A stretch of DNA of 14,834 nucleotides from an uncultured Oxalobacteraceae bacterium (GCA_946479705.1 CAMLHI010000028.1:1-14834); one strand, 5' to 3'; counted from the first letter of the stretch, positions 1 to 7,419 are shown. Notes: generated from the letters alone by a model not told the origin. Made by a program: numbers and translations.

Positions 1-132
1 TAGTGCCGTAAACGATACCCTAATTCCCGGCCACTGTATATGGATTACTGAAGCGTGCAGCCAATAGCGCGTGGATTCGTGGTGTTATCTGGTTTACACT
101 GCCGCACACCGCTTCATTTCCCCGGAAAAATA

Positions 133-3100
133 ATGTTGCTCGCTCGGCTGTGCCTTCTCCTCTGCCTGGCGCTCGGCGCCGCCGCCGCGCCGGCAACGCC
201 GACTTCCCCGCTGCGCTTCAAGCCGCTCGCCTCGCTCGAGGCCAACGACCTGTCGATCCTGGCGCTGCTGCAGGACCGCCAGGGCTTCGTGTGGATCGGC
301 ACCCATAGCGGCGGCCTGTACCGCTACAACGGCTACGAGGCCGTCAAGTTCAGCAGCCGCGCGGCCGATCCGGCCAGCTTGCCGCACGAGCGCATTTCCA
401 CCCTGTTCGAGGACCGCCAGGGCCAGATCTGGGTCGGCACCCAGGAAGGACTGGCGCGCTATAACCCCGGCAGCAACGACTTCACGCGCTACGCCCCGCC
501 GGCCGGGCCGGCCGCCCAGCGCATCATCAAGAGCATCGTCAGCGACGGCAAGGATGGCATGTGGCTGGCCACCTGGGGCGGACTGCAGCATTTCGACCCG
601 CCCAGCGGCAAGTTCAAGCTGTTCCGCCACGATCCCCAGGTGGCCGATAGCCTCGGCAGCGACGACCTGAACGCCCTGGCCATGGACGACCAGGGCGGCT
701 TGTGGGTGGCCACCTGGCCGGGCGGGCTCGATTACCTGCCGCGCGGCAGCGAGCATTTCGTGCACCACCGGGTCGACCGCGCCGACGCGCCCGACGCCAA
801 GCTCAACATCGTGCGCGCCCTGCACTTCGCGCGCGACCGTACCCTGTGGATCGGCACCGAAACCGGGGTGGTGGCCTGGAACGCGGCGGCCAACTGGGAT
901 ACCCGGCGGCGCCTCGATTCGCCACCCTCGCGGGTGACCTCGCTGTACGGCGACCGCAACGAGACGGTCTGGGCCGGCACCCTGGCGGCCGGCCTGCTGC
1001 GCTACGACCGCGGCAGCGCCACCCCGCTGCAGTATGTGCATCGCGCCAACGACAACAACAGTCTGCCTTCGGACAATATCCGCGCCGTCATGCACGACCG
1101 CAGCGGCATGCTGTGGATCGGTTCCTTCACCGACGGCATCAGCCTGGTCAACCTGAACAGCCAGGGCTTCCAGCGCTACATGCCCTTCGACGTCGAAGCG
1201 CACAACCTGCGTCCGGACAATTCGCTCAAATACATCGAGGGCGCGCCCGAGGGCCGCCTGTGGCTGGCGCGCAATTCGGGCCTGTCCCTGTTCGACCCGG
1301 CCAGCGGCGAGGTCGAGCGCAGCTGGCGCGCCGACGGCAAGCCCGGCGCGCTCAGCAACGACATCGTCTACAGCCTGTACCAGCAGCCGGGCGGCCCGCT
1401 GTGGGTCGGCACCTCGGCCGGGCTGAACCGCATGGACGGCCCGGACGCGCCCTTCAAGGTGGTGCACTTCAACAATGTGGGCGCCGACTTCATCAATGTG
1501 ATCGCGCCCGGCAGCGGCGGCATGCTGTGGCTGGGCACCGGCCAGCAGGTGATCCGCTACGACCCGGCCAAGGGGACCTGGACCGACTACGCCCCCAACG
1601 CGGCCGACCCGCACAGCCGCGGCGTCAACAGCACCACCGCCATCCTGGAAGACCGCCAGGGCCGAGTCTGGATGGGTTCGGAGTGGAGCGGCGGCGGACT
1701 CGACCTGCTGGACCCGGCCAGCGGCAAGTTCCGCCATCTGCGCCACGACCCGGCCGATGCCAGGTCGCTGTCGGACGACAATGTGGGCGCGCTGTACGAA
1801 GATCCCAAGGGGCGCTTGTGGGTGGGCACCGCGGCCGGCCTGGACCAGGTCGTGTTCGGCCCCGGCGGCGCGATCGCCTTCCGCCGCTACGACAGCGCCG
1901 GCGAGCGCAAGATCCTGGCCATGCGCAGCGACGCCGGCGGCAAGCTGTGGCTCAGCACCGCCGGCGGCCTGATCCGCCTCGATCCCGATAGCGGCAAGGC
2001 CAGCCGCTACACCAGCGCCGACGGCCTGAGCGAAGGCTTCACGGTGGGCGCCAGCTACGCCGCGCCGGACGGGCGCCTGTACTTCGGCGGGGTCAAGGGC
2101 ATGACCGGGGTCGATCCGGCCATCGTGCGCAGCAGCTCGGTGCCGCCGCAGGTGGCGTTCACCGATATCAGCGTGTTCAACCGCTCGCTCAAGGATGGCA
2201 AGCTGGCCGAGGGCATCGCGCTCGACGGCAACGTGACGGCGCCGCGCAGGCTGACCCTGTCGCTGCAGGACCTGGTGTTTTCGATCGAGTTCGCGGCCCT
2301 GCACTACACCGATCCGGCGCGCAATACCTATCTGTACCGGCTCAAGGGCTTCGACCGTGACTGGGTCAAGGCCGACAGCGCCCACCGCAGCGCCACCTAC
2401 ACCAACCTCGATCCGGGCGAGTACGAATTCGAGGTCAAGGCGGCCAATCACCAGGGCGTGCCCAGCGACACCCCGGCGCGCCTGGCGGTGAAAGTGCTGC
2501 CGCCGTGGTGGAAGAGCTGGTGGTGCCGCGTGCTGCTGGTGCTGCTGGGCGGGTGGCTGCTCAACGAAGCCTACAAGGCGCGCGTGCGCCAGCTGACCCG
2601 GCGCCAGATCCAGCTGCAGGCCATGGTAGCGGCACGCACCGCCGAGCTCGAACGCAGCAATGCCAAGCTGGAAGAACTGTCCTCGACCGACGGCCTGACC
2701 GGCATCAGCAACCGGCGCGGCTTCGACGCCGCCATCGACCACGAATGGCGGCGCGCCCAGCGCAGCGCGCATCCGCTGGCGCTGGCGATGCTGGACGTGG
2801 ATCACTTCAAGACCTACAACGATCTGTACGGCCACCAGGCCGGCGACGAATGCCTGCGCACGGTGGCCGAACTGATCGCGGTGCACGGGCGCCGCACCGG
2901 CGACATGGTGGCACGCTACGGCGGCGAGGAGTTCGCCTTGATGGCGCCGGGACTGGACGCGCACCAGGCGCTGCTGGTGGCCCAGGGCATCTGCGAAGCG
3001 CTGCAGGCGCTGGCGCTGCCGCACGCCGGCTCGCCCTACGGCGTGGTGACCATCAGCGCGGGCGTGACGGCCCACGTGCCGGACGAGGCCGAGACCCCGG

Positions 3101-3180
3101 CCAAGCTGATCTGGAGCGCCGACCGCGCCCTGTACCGCGCCAAGCTGGAAGGGCGCAACCGCGCCAACCTGGGCAACTGA
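133..3180 (+). CDS. Membrane diguanylate cyclase with two-propeller periplasmic sensor (Reg_prop/Y_Y_Y/GGDEF)
   Basis: Predicted to make cyclic di-GMP from two GTP in response to a periplasmic ligand. From the ATG at 133 the protein is 1015 residues. Residues 1-19 form a hydrophobic signal peptide ending in an Ala run. An upstream in-frame ATG at 55 would put 26 residues before it, so 133 is preferred. About 14 repeats of the type D-x-G-x-hydrophobic-W-x-G-T-x-x-G-L run from about residue 45 to 660, enough for two seven-bladed propellers. A Y_Y_Y domain follows (about 710-790, ending VLPPWW), then one transmembrane helix (about 794-813), a short coiled coil, and a GGDEF domain (about 855-1015). 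The metal-site motif DVDHFK (D888, D890), the GGEEF active site (930-934) and an RTGD inhibitory I-site (921-924) are all intact, so an active, feedback-inhibited cyclase is likely. The signal sensed is unknown. It ends 19 bp from the convergent anti-sigma gene. Confidence 0.93.
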   Translation: MLLARLCLLLCLALGAAAAPATPTSPLRFKPLASLEANDLSILALLQDRQGFVWIGTHSGGLYRYNGYEAVKFSSRAADPASLPHERISTLFEDRQGQIWVGTQEGLARYNPGSNDFTRYAPPAGPAAQRIIKSIVSDGKDGMWLATWGGLQHFDPPSGKFKLFRHDPQVADSLGSDDLNALAMDDQGGLWVATWPGGLDYLPRGSEHFVHHRVDRADAPDAKLNIVRALHFARDRTLWIGTETGVVAWNAAANWDTRRRLDSPPSRVTSLYGDRNETVWAGTLAAGLLRYDRGSATPLQYVHRANDNNSLPSDNIRAVMHDRSGMLWIGSFTDGISLVNLNSQGFQRYMPFDVEAHNLRPDNSLKYIEGAPEGRLWLARNSGLSLFDPASGEVERSWRADGKPGALSNDIVYSLYQQPGGPLWVGTSAGLNRMDGPDAPFKVVHFNNVGADFINVIAPGSGGMLWLGTGQQVIRYDPAKGTWTDYAPNAADPHSRGVNSTTAILEDRQGRVWMGSEWSGGGLDLLDPASGKFRHLRHDPADARSLSDDNVGALYEDPKGRLWVGTAAGLDQVVFGPGGAIAFRRYDSAGERKILAMRSDAGGKLWLSTAGGLIRLDPDSGKASRYTSADGLSEGFTVGASYAAPDGRLYFGGVKGMTGVDPAIVRSSSVPPQVAFTDISVFNRSLKDGKLAEGIALDGNVTAPRRLTLSLQDLVFSIEFAALHYTDPARNTYLYRLKGFDRDWVKADSAHRSATYTNLDPGEYEFEVKAANHQGVPSDTPARLAVKVLPPWWKSWWCRVLLVLLGGWLLNEAYKARVRQLTRRQIQLQAMVAARTAELERSNAKLEELSSTDGLTGISNRRGFDAAIDHEWRRAQRSAHPLALAMLDVDHFKTYNDLYGHQAGDECLRTVAELIAVHGRRTGDMVARYGGEEFALMAPGLDAHQALLVAQGICEALQALALPHAGSPYGVVTISAGVTAHVPDEAETPAKLIWSADRALYRAKLEGRNRANLGN

Positions 3181-3199
3181 GCGGCGCGCCGGCCTGGCG

Positions 3200-3937
3200 T
3201 CAGCGCTTCCAGCCCTTGTCGCGCGCGGCCTGTTCCTGGGCGATGTCGAGCGCCTTGCCGGCGATGCGCTGGTCGATCGCATCGAGCACCGCGTCGGGCA
3301 AGCCGCTGCTGGCCTGGCGGTAGGTGCCGGTGCCATCGCTGCCGCCATCGGACAGCACCGGCACGGCCCAGCCGCCGCCGCTGCGGCACGCCAGCCCGGA
3401 CTGCTTGGGCAGCATGAAGCTGCGGCAATACACCCCATCTTTCGCCAGGAAACTCAGGCCGACCCGCACGCTGGCCTGTTTCGGCCCGGCACTGGCGAGC
3501 TGGGTGCTCAAGGCGGAAGCGAGCTCGCCGTGGGCGTTCAGGATGCCGTTTTCCATCGCCAGCTGGGGCTGGTCCTGGGCCGCGCGCATGGCCAGCGCGC
3601 CGGCGCCCAGGCCGACCACCAGGCTGGCCGCGACCGCGCCCCACTCCGGCCACGACCAGCTGGCCCTGGCCGGCGCGGGCGGCGGCTGGCGCGCGGCGCG
3701 CACCGCATCCAGATGCACCACCTTGGGCGAACGCAGCGCCGCGCGCAGGCGCTGCGGCACCGCTTCGTCCAGCGCCGGCGCGAAGGCCGCGAACACGTCG
3801 CTGCGCAGCGACTGGTGACGGCGCACGCGCGCCGCCAGCGCCGGGTCGTGGCGGATGGCCTGCTCGACCGCGCGCCGGGTCGCCTCGTCGACCTCGCCGT
3901 CGGCGTAGGCCATCAGGGTTTCTTCGGAAATGCTCAT
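3200..3937 (-). CDS. Membrane-anchored anti-sigma factor of the ECF module
   Basis: Predicted to hold the adjacent ECF sigma factor inactive at the inner membrane. The 245-residue protein has an N-terminal helical region (about 1-65, with the motif LMAYADGEVDEATRRAVEQ) typical of cytoplasmic anti-sigma domains. It lacks the HxxxCxxC zinc motif of ZAS-type factors. A Pro/Ala linker precedes one transmembrane helix (about 99-119). The remaining 125 residues should be periplasmic and contain two cysteines (C171, C184) that could form a disulfide. Its ATG overlaps the sigma stop codon as ATGA (3934-3937), which implies translational coupling and similar amounts of the two proteins. The call rests on topology, the N-terminal motif and position rather than on a strongly conserved family signature. 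The periplasmic part is not one I can name. Confidence 0.87.
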   Translation of the reverse strand: MSISEETLMAYADGEVDEATRRAVEQAIRHDPALAARVRRHQSLRSDVFAAFAPALDEAVPQRLRAALRSPKVVHLDAVRAARQPPPAPARASWSWPEWGAVAASLVVGLGAGALAMRAAQDQPQLAMENGILNAHGELASALSTQLASAGPKQASVRVGLSFLAKDGVYCRSFMLPKQSGLACRSGGGWAVPVLSDGGSDGTGTYRQASSGLPDAVLDAIDQRIAGKALDIAQEQAARDKGWKR

Positions 3938-4437
3938 GCCATATTCCTCGCTTGATCGGATAACAAACCCTGGAGGGCCTCGCGCGCGCGCGCCAGCCGG
4001 CTCATCAGGGTGCCCAGGGGAATGTCCAGCACCGCCGCCGCCTCCTTGTAGGGCAAGCCATCGACCAGCACCAGGCCGATGACGATGCGGTGATCGTCCG
4101 ACAGCAGACTCATCGCCTTGTGGATCGCCATGCGCTGCTGGTGCGCGGCAGCGCTGTCGTCGCCGATGTGTTCGCCCTCCTCCTCGGGCGCGAACACCTG
4201 CTCGCGGCGCGAGCGCGCGCGCACCTCGTCGATCCAGCCGTTCTTGATGATGCGGAACATCCAGCTGTCGAGCCGGGTGCCGGGCTCGTACTGGGCGCTG
4301 CGGTTCATGGCCCGCTCCAGGGCGATCTGGACCAGGTCGTCGGCGTCTTCCCGATGAAAGGTAATGGATCGCGCGAAACGGCGCAGGCGCGGCAGCAGTG
4401 CGGCAAGTTCGGCATGCAATGGCGTATGAAATGTCAT
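3934..4437 (-). CDS. ECF-family RNA polymerase sigma factor
   Basis: A 167-residue group IV sigma-70 factor containing only regions 2 and 4. Region 2 (about 10-80) shows the core-binding and -10 segments: DADDLVQIALERA (31-43), then RLDSWMFRIIKNGWIDEVR (55-73). Region 4 (about 111-157) carries the helix-turn-helix that reads the -35 element, with LPYKEAAAVLDIPLGTLMSRLARARE at about 128-153. Length and architecture are normal for the class. The anti-sigma gene follows with a 4-bp overlap. A promoter of the form GGAAT-N17-CGTT on the same strand ends only 12 nt before the ATG, so the sigma gene probably activates itself from a very short, possibly leaderless, mRNA. No Shine-Dalgarno sequence is visible and no later ATG is plausible. 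I do not assign an ECF subgroup. Confidence 0.96.
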   Translation of the reverse strand: MTFHTPLHAELAALLPRLRRFARSITFHREDADDLVQIALERAMNRSAQYEPGTRLDSWMFRIIKNGWIDEVRARSRREQVFAPEEEGEHIGDDSAAAHQQRMAIHKAMSLLSDDHRIVIGLVLVDGLPYKEAAAVLDIPLGTLMSRLARAREALQGLLSDQARNMA

Positions 4438-4449
4438 GGATAGTCAGTA

Positions 4450-4475
4450 AACGCTGCGGCCATGGAATTTATTCC
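4450..4475 (-). promoter_or_regulatory. ECF-type promoter of the sigma/anti-sigma operon
   Basis: Read on the minus strand, GGAAT (4475-4471) is followed after exactly 17 nt by CGTT (4453-4450). This matches the general ECF pattern of a GGAA-containing -35 and a CGT-containing -10. The -10 ends 12 nt upstream of the sigma start codon. The -35 lies against the -35 of the divergent protease promoter, forming the core GGAATTTATTCC (4464-4475). Autoregulation by the encoded sigma factor is inferred from the identical pattern at two other sites in this module. Confidence 0.72.
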
Positions 4476-4489
4476 CCGCCCCATTCGTT
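4464..4489 (+). promoter_or_regulatory. ECF-type promoter of the S8 protease gene
   Basis: GGAAT (4464-4468), a 17-nt spacer and CGTT (4486-4489) repeat the pattern found in front of the sigma gene on the other strand. Transcription would begin at about 4496. That makes the ATG at 4498 essentially leaderless, or gives the ATG at 4531 a leader of about 35 nt. The two divergent promoters overlap over 4464-4475, so RNA polymerase can probably occupy only one at a time. Confidence 0.72.
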
Positions 4490-4530
4490 AATTCATCATG
4501 ATTCCTGATTCCCTATATTATCATCCGACC

Positions 4531-5835
4531 ATGCCGCCATCCCGACGTTCCCGTGCGCGCACATTTTTTCGTGCGATGTTAGTACTCACTATCTCCCTGA
4601 GCGGCGCCCACGCGCAAGCGCAGTTGCGCATACCGAATCTGAATTTGCCGTTGCCGCAGCGCATAGGGCCCCTTGAAAACGATTTGATCCGCACGCCCCA
4701 GGGCCTGCTGGACGACACCCGGATCGGCGAACTGACTGGCCTGCGCGGCAAGCTGGTGGACAATTTATTGCGCCAGCACCGGCAGGCGCTGGAGCCCGAT
4801 CCGCGCGGCGCGCCGGCCATCCGCGGCGAGATCCTGGCCTGGTCGCCCAGCCCGGCGGCCTTGCAGGCCGCAGCCGCGGCCGGACTGCGCGTACTGCGCA
4901 CGCGCCGCATCGACGGCCTGGACGAGACCGTCGTGGTGCTGGGCGTGCCGGACGGCGCCGGCACCGCCGCCATGCTGGAGCGCCTGCGCGCGCTCGATCC
5001 GGACGGCAGCTACGACTTCAACCATGTGTACCAGGGCGGCGGCGCGGCCGAGGCGGTGCCCGCGGCAGCGGCGCCGGCCGCGCGCGTCGGCCTGATCGAC
5101 AGCGGCGTCGATGCCGGCCACGCGGTGTTCGCGGCGACAAGGATCACGCCGTGGGGCTGCGCCGGCACCGCCCATCCGAGCGCGCACGGCAGCGCGGTGG
5201 CGGCGTTGATGGTGGGCCGCGCGCCGGTGTTTGCCGGCGCGGCGCCGGGCGCCAGCCTGTTCGCGGCCGATGTGTATTGCGGCAGCCCGACCGGCGGCGC
5301 GGCCGAGGTCATCGCCGCCGCGCTGGGCTGGATGGCGCAGCAGCAGGTGGCGGTGGTCAACCTGTCGATCGTCGGCCCGCCCAATCGCACCCTGGAACGG
5401 GCGGTGGCGGCCATGGTCAGGCGCGGCCACCTGCTGGTGGCGGCGGTCGGCAACGACGGCCCGGCCGCCCCGCCGCTGTATCCGGCCAGTTATCCCGGCG
5501 TGGTGGGCGTGAGCGCGGTGGACCGGCGCGGCAAGGTGCTGCCGGAAGCGGCGCGTGGCCCGCAGGTCATGTTTGCCGCGCCGGGCAACGATATGGTCAG
5601 CGCAGCGCCGGGCGAACCGCCCTACCGGCGCGTGCGCGGCACCTCGTTTGCGGCGCCCATCGTGGCGGCCCTGCTGGCGAACCGGATCGCCCGGCCCGAT
5701 CCGGAAGCGGCGCGCGCCGCGCTGGCCGAGCTGGGGCGCCAGGCCAGCGGCGCGGTCGATGGCGACACTGGACGCGGCATTGTCGGCATGGCGTTTCGGG
5801 TCGATCCGGCGACGCTGCGACGCACGTCAGACTAA
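4531..5835 (+). CDS. Secreted subtilisin-family (S8) serine protease
   Basis: Predicted exported endopeptidase. From the ATG at 4531 the protein is 434 residues. A basic n-region (PPSRRSRAR) and hydrophobic core end near GAHAQAQ, a good signal peptide. An in-frame ATG at 4498 would add 11 residues and coincides with the predicted transcription start, so a leaderless longer form is possible. No Shine-Dalgarno sequence is visible for either. A propeptide-like region of about 150 residues precedes the S8 domain. The catalytic set is complete: Asp190 in LIDSGVD, His219 in SAHGSAVAALM, oxyanion Asn308 in AAVGNDGPA and Ser372 in GTSFAAPIVAALLA. The His motif reads HGSAVA rather than the common HGTxVA. 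There is no C-terminal anchor or autotransporter barrel, so the product is probably periplasmic or released. It is divergent from the ECF sigma operon and shares its promoter type. The substrate is unknown. The anti-sigma factor, the neighbouring Gly/Ala-rich protein and misfolded envelope proteins are all candidates. Confidence 0.93.
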   Translation: MPPSRRSRARTFFRAMLVLTISLSGAHAQAQLRIPNLNLPLPQRIGPLENDLIRTPQGLLDDTRIGELTGLRGKLVDNLLRQHRQALEPDPRGAPAIRGEILAWSPSPAALQAAAAAGLRVLRTRRIDGLDETVVVLGVPDGAGTAAMLERLRALDPDGSYDFNHVYQGGGAAEAVPAAAAPAARVGLIDSGVDAGHAVFAATRITPWGCAGTAHPSAHGSAVAALMVGRAPVFAGAAPGASLFAADVYCGSPTGGAAEVIAAALGWMAQQQVAVVNLSIVGPPNRTLERAVAAMVRRGHLLVAAVGNDGPAAPPLYPASYPGVVGVSAVDRRGKVLPEAARGPQVMFAAPGNDMVSAAPGEPPYRRVRGTSFAAPIVAALLANRIARPDPEAARAALAELGRQASGAVDGDTGRGIVGMAFRVDPATLRRTSD

Positions 5836-5858
5836 GAGAAAAATATTTTTCGCGCCAC

Positions 5859-5884
5859 GGATTAAACCGCCCTCCCCCATCGTT
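5859..5884 (+). promoter_or_regulatory. Third ECF-type promoter, for the Gly/Ala-rich secreted protein
   Basis: GGATT (5859-5863), a 17-nt spacer and CGTT (5881-5884) match the sigma and protease promoters in spacing and differ by one base in the -35. An AT-only palindrome, AAAAATATTTTT (5839-5850), lies just upstream and could act as an UP element. Predicted transcription starts near 5891, leaving a leader of about 43 nt that contains a strong ribosome binding site. Confidence 0.66.
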
Positions 5885-5921
5885 TTCCTTGCATAGGCAG
5901 CGAAATGGTTTCGCGCCAGTC

Positions 5922-5927
5922 AAGGAG
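5922..5927 (+). promoter_or_regulatory. Strong ribosome binding site fixing the 5934 start
   Basis: AAGGAG ends 6 nt before the ATG at 5934. It decides the start within a much longer open frame that begins inside the protease gene. It is the best Shine-Dalgarno match in the sigma module; the sigma and protease genes have none. This suggests the Gly/Ala-rich protein is made in larger amounts. Confidence 0.8.
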
Positions 5928-5933
5928 AACATC

Positions 5934-6755
5934 ATGAAAGCAGCTCACATCGCCCAGCGCATTACCCTCGTCATCACCCTCAGTCTGGCCGCCTCGGCCC
6001 ATGCGCAACTGCTCGGCGGACGCGGCGCCGTGGGCGGCATGCTCGGCGGCGGAGGCAGCCTCGGCGGACAACTCGGCGGCATGGGTTCGATCAGCCGCAA
6101 CGTCCCGGTCATCGACGACATGCGCAGCAGCCGTGCCATCGCACGCGACGAAGTACAAAAGCCCGCGCAGCCCGCAGCCGCAGCAGCGGCACCGGCCAAG
6201 CCTGCAAGCGGTGGCGGCCTGCTGTCCGGCAGCGGCCTGTTGGCGGGCCATGCCAATGCGGACAGCAACGCGGCCAGCACCCTGCGTGGCGCAGGCAGCG
6301 CCATCACCGGCGGGGCGCGCGAGCAGGCGGCAACGAGCAAGGAGAACGCGACCGCAGGTGCCGCCACCACGGGCGGCACCGCTGGCGCGGCCAAGTCGGC
6401 AGCGGCCGGCACGCAAGGCAGCGCCAGCGGCACGGGCGGTGGGAACGCCAGCGGCGGCGGCCTGCTGGCTGGCCATGGCGGACTGCTGTCGGGCAGCGCC
6501 AGCGGATCGGGCAGCGGCAATGCCTCGGGCAATCTGGACACCAATGCGGGCAGCACCGCGCGCACCATCGGCGGCGCGGCCGCATCGGGTGCGCGCCAGC
6601 AAGGCGCCGCCACGCGCGACTATGCCAAGGCCACTGCGGCGAATGCGCGCGGCACGGCGCGCGCGGCCAAATCGGCGGCGGCCAATACCCAGGCCAACGC
6701 AGGTGGCTCCGCCAGCGGCAACGGCTCGGCCAGCGGTCATGGCGCGGTGAACTGA
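5934..6755 (+). CDS. Secreted Gly/Ala/Ser-rich low-complexity protein with internal duplication
   Basis: I do not recognise a named family. The 273-residue protein starts with a clear signal peptide (residues 1-25, ending ASAHAQ). A Gly/Leu/Met-rich stretch (26-52) follows, then a short charged non-repetitive segment (about 53-78, with IDDMRSSRAIARDEV), an Ala/Pro linker, and two related copies of an 80-90 residue unit (about 92-169 and 173-262). Each unit starts with GGGLL and LLAGH or LLSGS motifs. It continues into Ala/Thr/Arg/Gln/Lys stretches that could form amphipathic helices and ends near AKSAAAxTQ. There are no cysteines after the signal peptide and no membrane helix. Composition suggests a disordered or fibrous envelope, surface or matrix protein. 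It follows the protease by 98 bp, has its own ECF-type promoter and strong ribosome binding site, and ends 4 bp from the convergent Lon-N-like gene. Role and partner are unknown. It could be a protease substrate or a structural product of the stress response. Confidence 0.85.
   Translation: MKAAHIAQRITLVITLSLAASAHAQLLGGRGAVGGMLGGGGSLGGQLGGMGSISRNVPVIDDMRSSRAIARDEVQKPAQPAAAAAAPAKPASGGGLLSGSGLLAGHANADSNAASTLRGAGSAITGGAREQAATSKENATAGAATTGGTAGAAKSAAAGTQGSASGTGGGNASGGGLLAGHGGLLSGSASGSGSGNASGNLDTNAGSTARTIGGAAASGARQQGAATRDYAKATAANARGTARAAKSAAANTQANAGGSASGNGSASGHGAVN
6207..6440 (+). repeat. Repeat unit A inside the Gly/Ala-rich protein gene
   Basis: Encodes residues 92-169 of the secreted protein. 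The unit starts SGGGLLSGSGLLAGH, continues through STLRGAGSAITGGAREQAA and ends near AAKSAAAGTQ. It aligns by eye with unit B downstream, with the same order of motifs. The boundaries are approximate. Confidence 0.65.
6450..6719 (+). repeat. Repeat unit B inside the Gly/Ala-rich protein gene
   Basis: Encodes residues 173-262. It starts SGGGLLAGHGGLLSGS, continues through STARTIGGAAASGARQQGA and ends AAKSAAANTQ, parallel to unit A. In this copy the LLAGH and LLSGS motifs come in the reverse order, and the unit is about 12 residues longer. The divergence indicates an old duplication kept under selection for composition. Confidence 0.65.
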
Positions 6756-6759
6756 GGGA

Positions 6760-7377
6760 CTAGGAAGTGAGCATGCCGTGCTCGTCGAGCACGTCGTGCA
6801 TCAGTTCGAGCCGGATCAGGGGATTGTCCAGCATGAGCATGCCGTGCTTCTGCATATTGGGCAGCGGCAGCAGGTCGCACCAGCGGTTGGCGACCCAGCC
6901 GCAGTCCTCCAGCCGGAACGGCGGCGCCACCGGCCAGCGCTGTTCCGGCACGTCGCGCAGGGACGCCAGCACGCGGTCGAGCGCGTCGGCCGCGCCCTGC
7001 AGTTCGGAGGGAATGGGGATCTCGCGGTCGGCCGCCAGCAGTTCGAGTTCGCCCATCCACAGGCCATTCGGACGGCGCTCGGCGCCATGCAGGCGAAAGC
7101 GCGTGCCGCCCCGGCACATCAGCTGCATCAGCCCCGGCGCGGCGGTGCTCATTTCCTGCACCGAGGCCAGGGTACCCGAGGTGGCGAAGGTTTCGATGGC
7201 TTCGGGCTTGCGCACTTCGCTGCCCTGGGTAAGCATGACCACGCCGAACGGCGCATCGTCCGCAAGGCAGCGGCTGATCATCTCGAGATAGCGCACCTCG
7301 AAGATCTGCAGCGGCAGCACACCGTCGGGAAACAGCACGGTGCTGAGCGGGAACAGGGGAAAGGTCAGCGTGTCCAT
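6760..7377 (-). CDS. Lon N-terminal-like substrate-binding domain protein
   Basis: A 205-residue stand-alone protein of the Lon protease N-terminal (LON substrate-binding) type, without AAA or protease domains. The diagnostic start is LTFPLFPLSTVLFPDGVLPLQIFEVRYLEM (4-33), close to the LPLFPL-x-x-VLFPG-x-x-LPL-x-I-FE-x-RY pattern of the family. The ATG at 7377 is preferred over one 39 nt upstream because family members begin just before this motif. No strong ribosome binding site is seen. The family is thought to bind protein substrates or act as an adaptor, but its members are mostly uncharacterised. It lies 42 bp downstream of the ABC ATPase gene on the same strand, so it could be the last gene of that transcript. 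Its function gives no obvious link to transport. It converges on the Gly/Ala-rich gene with only 4 bp between stop codons and no visible terminator hairpin. Confidence 0.9.
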   Translation of the reverse strand: MDTLTFPLFPLSTVLFPDGVLPLQIFEVRYLEMISRCLADDAPFGVVMLTQGSEVRKPEAIETFATSGTLASVQEMSTAAPGLMQLMCRGGTRFRLHGAERRPNGLWMGELELLAADREIPIPSELQGAADALDRVLASLRDVPEQRWPVAPPFRLEDCGWVANRWCDLLPLPNMQKHGMLMLDNPLIRLELMHDVLDEHGMLTS

Positions 7378-7419
7378 GCGCCCATCATGACAGAAGCGCA
7401 CGGACGCAGGGAGCACGAT

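Noticed and set aside
72..100. Possible sigma-70 promoter TGGATT-N17-TACACT before the first cyclase
   Set aside because: Only three of six and four of six positions match the consensus, which is close to chance level.
3182..3191. Palindrome CGGCGCGCCG between the convergent first cyclase and anti-sigma genes
   Set aside because: Ten GC-only bases are common in such DNA, and it has neither a loop nor a U-tract for a terminator.
94..3438. Very long open frame on the minus strand opposite the first cyclase
   Set aside because: It is antisense to a gene with clear propeller, Y_Y_Y and GGDEF domains. The translation is Ala/Arg/Gln-rich with no motif, as expected from the third-position GC bias of the real gene.
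4090..4443. Plus-strand frames opposite the sigma factor gene
   Set aside because: The minus-strand product has intact sigma regions 2 and 4. The plus-strand translation has no recognisable feature.
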